DNA of 64,000 nt, taken from Protula sp. h YS-2021 (lineage: Eukaryota > Annelida > Polychaeta > Sabellida > Serpulidae). Both the position numbers and the translations under genes were made by a program. This document shows, piece by piece, positions 35,968 to 44,900 of the stretch. The notes below the pieces were generated by a model. That model was not told where the DNA came from and did not search any database. It saw only the letters and a program-made list of their open reading frames with translations. Location: NCBI GenBank assembly GCA_949752745.1, contig OX457034.1, positions 4,167,646-4,231,645 on the forward strand, in the 5' to 3' direction. Every line of letters starts with the position of its first letter. Positions within the stretch are counted from its first letter, which is position 1.

Positions 35968-38900
35968 CAGGGGCCCCTCGTTAATTCGTACTCCTCCGGA
36001 CCAAGGGAAAAAGTACGAACTAACCGAGGGTACCAATCAACCGGGGGCCAAATTTTCGAATGGACAAAAACAACAATGAACCTTCAAGCCTTGCGCGCTT
36101 TCGAGCAGGCTCAAATTGGCTGGTTTCAACACCATTGATTATTTTATCCTTATTCTTTATCCATGAAGCAAGTGTATTTTATTAGTTACCCCATACTCCG
36201 TCGTTATTTCAGTTCTGGTTTTTGAGCCACTCGTTATTTGCTGTAACACTTTGAACTTAAGGTTCATTGTGTAATCATTGTGTTTTCGTTTCGATGCCAT
36301 TTTGCAGGTTGAAATGCATGACCAGTGTTCACAATTTATATGCACGCTCCATAGCGCGAAGTGTACACAGAAGACAAACAGCATCTTAAGCTGCTGCATA
36401 GTACGTGACAGACAATGCTCCGCCGGATTAGTGGCCACTGAAAACGCTGTGCACACTAAGACACTTGGTGTATTGAGAAGACCATGTCAATCATAATCCC
36501 TAAACCCCCATCGTTACTGCCGCACAATGCGCATTATGCAACCCCTTCAAATGCTGCACAAGATGCGTGAGTAACCTGTTGTTTTAACTGTGTGGCATGC
36601 CTAATCTGTATGGCTCTGCATTGTTAAAAGACCAGAATAGAAAAAAAATTGAGGGTAAATTTTGGGACGAATTATCCGAGTTCTCGTTAATTCGTACTTT
36701 TACATAGAAGTGCATGAGTCCCAAAATCGGGACCGACGGAATTGGTACGAATTAGCCGTCTTTTTAATCTGGGTCTGGAAGGTGATCACTTTTTCATCTG
36801 AGTCACGACAGGTGGTTGCTGAAAACAGGTTTAACTGTACGTTTATTATCAGGGTCGAAGAGGGACCTACAAACAGGTTTCAGTGTATGTTTTTTTGTCC
36901 GGGTCAGGAAGGTGGTCGCTACAAACAGGTTTTACCGTAGCCCTTTTTTGTAGGAGTCAGGAAGGTGGTCGCTACAAACAGGTTTTACCGTAGCCTTTTT
37001 TTGTACGACTCAGGAAGGTGGTCGCTACAAACAGGTTTTACCGTAGCCTTTTTTGTACGAGTCAGGAAGGTGGTCGCTACAAACAGGTTTTACCGTAGCC
37101 TTTTTTGTACGGGTCAGGAAGGTGATTGCTATATAACCAATTCCATATTTCATTGGCGATTTTCACTGCTTAAGCGTCAATTCCTCCCACCCCGCGCCTT
37201 CTAATGGCCCAGCTCTGAACGCAACCCTAATCCTGTTACCCTTTCCAAGGTCTGGGCCTGAACATTCGTACATTCTTAACTACCAAAAAGCATAAGAAAG
37301 GCATCCTTCACAACTGTAGAGCAGATGATTCATCTCGGTGGGGAGGAGGATGGTAGGGGGAGAGGAAATATTTGTCCCGAAATGGTCATTCCAAGTTCTG
37401 TAAGCAAATATTACATGACCGGTCCGCTCCCATATACACAACTTTCTTGTGAGCCCAGTAAAATCAATAGACAGTCGTCCAAGCCCAGCCAGCCGCGAAA
37501 GCTTGTGCACTTGTTAAGATATCGACCACCTTCTCTCCACCCTCCTCCCCACTCACCGCACATCAAAAATCGAAAATCCTCTGGCTCACCCTCTCACCTC
37601 AAAACGGCTCTGCGTTGCCCTTCTCCCCCCCCCCCCCCCCCAGCCCATCAATCTGGCTGCTACAGAACCTTCCTTCCCTTAAATTATCTCCGTATGCGAG
37701 GTGGTCACTACAAACAGGTTTTATTGCACGTGTTTTTAATCCGGGCCTTGAAAGTAGTTGCTACATCATAAATCCCGTCCTTAATTTTTTTTTTGCTAAA
37801 CGCCTAATCCTCCTTGGCTCTAAACTCAACGGTAACCCTTTTACCCAAATATACTGTCACATCCGTTACCCAGACTATAGTTACAATCCTGATATTCTTT
37901 ACCTTAGTACGGTCTCGTCGCTCACAAACACGATTTCGCTCACAAACACGATTCCCAGCCCCCTCCCCCCCCCCCCCCACCACTCCAGTGTAACATCGAT
38001 TTTGTTTTCTGGTCAAATGTTACGTTGAGCAGCTAAATACGACTATAAATACGGTCTACAACTGACCCGACAGGTCAAGGCTGTGCTAGGTAATAACTTC
38101 ACTACGTTCATCTCGAAACGCGTTTTTTAAACATTGAAGTATCACGTTTCACAAGGTCTTTCACAACACTTGCTTTTAACTTGTACTGTCTCGAAAAATT
38201 AACAGTTTCTGTATGTTTCTTTTCTCTCATAGAGCTTCACTGGGCCTTTATTGTACATAGGCAAGTTCCAATACTTCAAAATAAAAATAAACTAGAGCAG
38301 TGTGCATAGCCCACATATTCCCCACAGGCCCACCAAGAGTCAACCAAGAGCTGAAGTCCAGTTGGTGCATTTTCCATGGACGAACCTGGCCCATTTACAA
38401 TACCGATCTGTGTTTGCTCCCATAGAAGCTACACACCAAGTTTCATTAAAATCCCTGCAGTTGTTCTTAAGATATCGTGTTAACAAACTCATTCCGATGT
38501 TGAATAATTTCCAGGATTTGGTAAATTTTAAAGTCCATTTGGTTGATTTTCCAAGTTTCATTAAAATCCTTGTAGTTTTTCTTGAGATATCGTGTTAACA
38601 ATAGTCAATCAAGAGCTGAAGTCCAGCTGGTTTATTTTCCTTGGACGAACCTAGCCCATTTACAATACCGATCTGTGTTTGTTCCCATAGAAGCTACATA
38701 CCAAGTTTCATTAAAACCCTTGCAGCAGTTTTTAAGTTATCGTGTTAACAAGCTCTTGATGACAGACCGACAGACCGACCGACCGACCGACCGACACGCG
38801 GTCGATCGCATATATTCCTCACAGGTTCTACCTGTGGGGAATAAATAAATAATCATGCTAAAAGATTTCTTTTAGGATAGTTTAGCATCTGGATTCAGAC

Positions 38901-41900
38901 CATTAGTTGCATGAATAAGCCGGCCTCGTTTTCAAATCGCCCGACCAATCACAATCCGTACATCATTTACATCATGCTAAATACGTTCTTGAAAAGCACA
39001 GAACACAGGTCAAAATGGCAATGACCCCCAATGGTCCATCAGTTGTTCTTAAATTGTATTTATATACAGATATATGGCAAGACAAGATCAGGGCTAAGGA
39101 AACTCAACACAATATACCTCACGAAGTCGGAATCTATAACTGCTAAAACTGTAAGCGTCCTGATATCATACACACATTCTGTGTACACATTGTTTTAACC
39201 ACATTAATCATACATCACAATGACGTCTCCTAACCGTGTAGATATTCTAACTGTGTATCCTAAAAGGCATGTGCACTCGTAACAGTTGTAACGGTGAAAT
39301 AACTCCGTACCGGAGCGTTGGCCAGATTAGGTTGCTTATCCCCACCCCCCACCGACCCCGCCCCGCATCTTACCACTGCTTATCCCCCGTCCCCCGTATC
39401 TTACCACTGCTTATCCCCCCTCCCCCGCATCTTACCACTGCTTATCCCCCCACCCTCTCCCCCTCCCCCGTATCTTACCACTGCTTACCCCCCCCCCGCA
39501 TCTTACCACTGTTTATCCCCCCATCCCCCGCATCTTATCACTGTTTATCTCCCCTCCCACGCATCTTACCACTGCTTATCCCCCTCTCCCGCATCTTACG
39601 ACCTCTTATCCCCCCTCCCCCGCATCTTACCACTACTTATCCCCCTCCCCCGCATCTTACCACTACTTATCCCCCTCGCCCGCATCTTGCCACTGCTTAT
39701 CCCCCCTCCCCCGCATCTTGCCACTGCTTATCCCCCCTCTGCCGCATCTTACCACTGCTTATCCCCCGCATCTTACCACTGCTTATCCCCCCTCCCCCGC
39801 ATCCTACCACTGCTTATCCCCCCTCCCCCGCATCCTACCACTGCTTATCCCCCCTCCCCCGCATCCTACCACTGCTTCATATCTCTGCGCATCAAGCTGG
39901 GAAAATTTCGACCAACCGATATGATCCTAAAATAATTATGACTGCCCAAACATTCGAATTCGCAAGTTTTTTTTTCATAACCATTAGAACAAAGGACAGA
40001 CATAGAGGCTTAATAATATATGGGAACTAGTTTTAATGCGAATAAAGAATTTCTATCTCTCGGTCATGTGCCATTCTGCCAGGCCTCGGCGGCGGAAGTC
40101 ACCATCAGGTGCAACAGCAACAGATAAAAAAAAACAAATTGAAGTGGCGGATGGGGGATACTGCCAACGAAAAAAAGGCGAATAAAAAGCTGTGTACCAG
40201 GCATGTAGACACTCTGCGGCAGCTTGCACAAGTGCTTCATCTCGCCAGTTTTCGGTAACAATATCTCCATACTGTTGAACTTGCGCGACGCTTCCTCGTT
40301 GTGCGGATTCGCCATGACAACGACGCCGCGCACACTCTCCATGCCCCGCCGCGGCACGAAATTCAGGTCGATTTCTTCCACTCGATTCTAGAAACACGAA
40401 ATTCACGTCGATTACTTCCACTCAATTCGAGAAACACGAAAATCACGTCGATTTCTTCCACTCGATTCGAGAAACACGAAAACCACGTCGATTTATTCCA
40501 CTCGATTCGAGAAACACGAAAATCACGTCGATTTATTCCACTCGATTCTAGAAACACGAAAATCACGTCGATTTCTTCCACTCGATTCGAGAAACACGAA
40601 AACCACGTCGATTTCTTCCACTCGATTCTAGAAACACGAAATTCACGTCGATTTCTTCCACTCGATTCTAGAAACACGAAAATCACGTCGATTTATTCCA
40701 CTCGATTCTAGAAACACGAAAATCACGTCGATTTCTTCCACTCGATTCTAGAAATACGAAATTCAGGTCGCTTTCTTCCACTCGGTTATAGAAATAAGAA
40801 ATTGATGCCCCCACCCGGCCTTATAAATACGAAATTCAGATCGATTTCTCCCAGCCGGTTCTAGAAAACAGGATTCATTATGCCTGATTGCTCCGGTCTC
40901 AAAAATAATATTGTTTCATCAAGTTAATAATTATTTGTTTTAGCAAGCAGCTTGTAAACAAAAATCTATAAATGTCTGCTTAGCATTTACTGATGAAGTT
41001 GGGTCAATGCTCTTCACCCCAAAGCAAGCAGCAGAAATCTAGTTAACCAATTTTATATACTTGTCACCAATGAAATAAAAATTAATAGCAAACGAAACGG
41101 TTTCACTGGCCAATGTTTACTTTCAGCATGTGACAATACTTGCTTACAGCATATGATTATATTTACTTTAAGCATATGATACTTACTTTAAGCATGTGAC
41201 AATGTTTCCTTTTAGCATATGATAATGCTTACTTTCAGCATGTGACAAATTCTTTTAGCATGTAGTGATTCTTACTTTCAGCATACGACAATACTTACTT
41301 TCAGCATGGGGTAATACTTCCATGTAGTCATACTTACTTTCAACACAGGACAATACTTACTTTCAGCTTGTGGTAATACTTCCATGTAGTGATACTTACT
41401 TTCAGCACAGGACAATACTTACTTTCAGCATGGGGTAACTTCCATGTAGTAATACGTACTTTCAGCACACGACAATACTTATTTTCAGCATAGGGTAATA
41501 CTTCCATGTAGTGATACTTACTTTCAGCACAGGACCATACTTATTTTCAGCATGGGGTAATACTTCCATGTAGTGATACTTACTTTCAGCACACGACAAT
41601 ACTTACTTTCAGCAAGGGGTAATACTTCCATGTAGTGATACTTACTTTCAGCACACGACAATACTTACTTTCAGCAAGGGGTAATACTTCCATGTAGTGA
41701 TACTTACTTTCAGCACACGACAATACTTACTTTCAGCATGGGGTAATACTTCCATGTAGTCATACTTACTTTCAGCATATGGTAATACTTGACTTTGTCG
41801 CGAATCTCGGCCATATACGGATCGCTGCACACAAGAGTGTTGGACTCAATCCAGTCACAAAAGTAGTAACAGCTGATGTTGACAAAGCGCACGTGCCTCA

Positions 41901-44900
41901 TCACTTTGTAGATATTACTCCGCCGCTCCTCAAGGCTGTAGTTCAACCACGACAGACACGCCTCGAATACGATCTAAAAATATAAAACATCTCAAAACAC
42001 ATTTTATTTTTCATTTAAGGTAATTAAATGAAAACTCATTTGAGACAACATAAACTATTTAAATTGCTATTAGATATCCGAGACGCCTTAGGAAATACGT
42101 ATATCAGACCCTCAGAAAGGAGTACGGCCCATTCCGTCCCGCGGTGAAATCGCGTGGTCAATGTGGTGGCTCAGTGAGGTCGTCAGACCCTCAGAAAAGA
42201 GTACGGACCATTCCGTCCCGCGGCGGGATCGCGTGGTCAATGTGGTGGCTCAGTGAGGTCGTCTGACCCTCAGAAAGGAGTATGGACCATTCCGTCCCGC
42301 GGCGGGATCGCGTGGTTAATGTGGTGGCTCAGTGAGGTCGTCAGACCCTCAGAAAGGAGTACGGACCATTCCGTCCCGGGGCGGGATCGCGTGGTCAATG
42401 TGGTGGCTCAGTGAGGTCGTCAGACCCTCAGAAAGGAGTACGGCCCATTCCGTCCCGGGGCGGGATCGCGTGGTCAATGTGGTGGCTCAGTGAGGTCGTC
42501 AGACCCTCAGAAAGGAGTACGGCCCATTCCGTTCAGCGGCGGGATCGCGTGGCCAATGTGGTGGCTCAGTGAGGTCGTCAGACCCTCAGAAAAGAGTACG
42601 GACCATTCCGTCCCGCGGCGGGATCGCGTGGTCAATGTGGTGGCTCAGTGAGGTCGTCAGACCTTCAGAAAGGAGTATGGACCATTCCGTCCCGCGGCGG
42701 GATCGCGTGGTTAATGTGGTGGCTCAGTGAGGTCGTCAGACCCTTAGAAAGGAGTACGGCCCATTCCGTCCCGCGGCGGGATCGCGTGGTCAATGTGGTG
42801 GCTCAGTGAGGTCGTCAGACCCTCAGAAAGGAGTACGGCCCATTCCGTCACGCGGCGGGATCGCGTGGTCAATGTGGTGGCTCAGTGAGGTCGTCAGACC
42901 CTCAGAAAGGAGTATGGACCATTCCGTCCCGCTGCGGGATCGCGTGGTCAATGTGGTGGCTCAGTGAGGTCGTCAGACCCTCAGAAAGGAGTACGGACCA
43001 TTCCGTCACGCGGCGGGATCGCGTGGTCAATGTGGTGGCTCAGTGAGGTCGTCAGACCCTCAGAAAGGAGTACGGCCCATTCCGTCACGCGGCGGGATCG
43101 CATGGTCAATGTGGTGGCTCAGTGAGGTCGTCAGACCCTCAGAAAGGAGTACGGACCATTCCGTCACGCGGCGGGATCGCGTGGTCAATGTGGTGGCTCA
43201 GTGAGGTCGTCAGACCCTCAGAAAGGAGTACGGACCAATCCGTCACGCGGCGGGATCGCGTGGTCAATGTGGTGGCTCAGTGAGGTCGTCAGACCCTCAG
43301 AAAGGAGTATGGACCATTCCGTCACGCGGCGGGATCGCGTGGTCAATGTGGTGGCTCAGTGAGGTCGTCGTCCTGTACCAACTCCACGAGCTCCTCACAC
43401 GGCAGCGCCAGGAACTCATACATTCCCGTCCCCCACCCCCTCCCCAAGCCCCATCTTCCCACATCATACCCCCTCACCCGCCCCCCCCCCCTTCCCACAC
43501 ACACATACACACACACCTGCTCATTGCGCACGCTGAGGTCGTCGTCCTGTACCAACTCCACGAGCTTCTCACACGGTAGCGCCAAAAACTCGTGCTCCAA
43601 ACACAGCACGCCGAACTGCTTGTTGATGATCTGCTTGGCCTGCCAAAACAACAAACAAAACAGCAGACACAGTCAGCCTTATAATGCTCTTCACTGCCCG
43701 TAAACAGCAATGTTAACACTCTTTCTTGAGCTTAAAAATTGCTTTTTGTTCATCAGTCATATTCCACGCAAGATGCTAGACGCTCATATGTACTGTATCA
43801 TTTTCGGGTGGCTGGAAAGGACGCGGTTTCAGATATCTGTGCCTATGACGACAGATAAATGATCCCGTCTCGGAATTGTAATATACTGGCAGTTTCACAT
43901 CTACGGGTACAGCATCCTGCATCGCCATTGATGGCCATGGCCTCCTAACCGCCCCCCCCTCCACCCTCGCCCACAGAACATCCCCCCCCCCCCAAATTCC
44001 AGCGTCTGTTCCACTGCGTCGCACTGATGGTGTTAGCGTGTCGCACTGATGAGCCCTGGCCCCCTACCCCCTCCCCACACCTCCCCTCACCTTCTGTGCT
44101 AGAGTGTCGCACTGATGGGCCGGGCCCCCACCCCCTCCCCACACCTCCCCTCACCTTCTGTGCCAGCGTGTCGCACTGATGGGCCCGGGCCCCCTCCCCA
44201 CACCTCCCCTCACCTTCTGTGCCAGCGTGTCGTACTGATGAATCCGGGCCCCCTACCCCCTCCCCACACCTCCCCTCACCTTCTATGCCAGCGTGTCGCA
44301 CTGATGGGCCCGGGCCCCCTCCCCCTCCCCACACCTCCCCTCACCTTTGTGCCAGCGTGTCGCACTGATGAGCTCGGGCCCACTACTCCCTCCCCACCTG
44401 TGCCAGCGTGTCGCACTGATGGGCCCGGGCCCCCATCCCCTCCCCACACCTCCCCTCACCTTCTGTGCCAGCGTGTCGCACTGATGGGCCCGGGCCCCCT
44501 ACCCCCTCCCCACACCTCCCCTCACCTTCTGTGCCAGCGTGTCGCACTAACGAACCCTCACCCCCTACCCCCTCCCCACACCTCCCCTCACCTTCTGTGC
44601 CAGCGTGTCGCACTGATGAGCCCGGGCCCCCTACCCCCTCCCCACACCTCCCCTCACCTTCTGTGCCAGCGTGTCGCACTAACGAACCCTCACCCCCTAC
44701 CCCCTCCCCACACCTCCCTCACCTTCTGTGCCAGCGTGTCGCACTGATGAGCCCGGGCGAAGAAGTAGATGCCGATACAGTTGGACACAGTCACGTGCTT
44801 GATCATGTAATCCGCACAGCCGCTGCGCAGCGAAATCAACTGGAAAAGGTTAGCCGCAGACAGAAGGTTCTGCACTGTCTCTTCTGTCAGAACCACTTCC

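Noticed and set aside
39269..40030. 253-codon plus-strand frame with HLTTAYPP-like repeats
   Set aside because: It is a translation of the C-rich intron array.
43776..44024. Minus-strand frame with LPVYYNSETGSFICRHRHRY as an extra KLHL exon
   Set aside because: Exons B and C already join in phase, and the frame has no KLHL similarity.
44115..44747. 210-codon Pro/His-rich plus-strand frame
   Set aside because: It is antisense to the exon-B-derived array.
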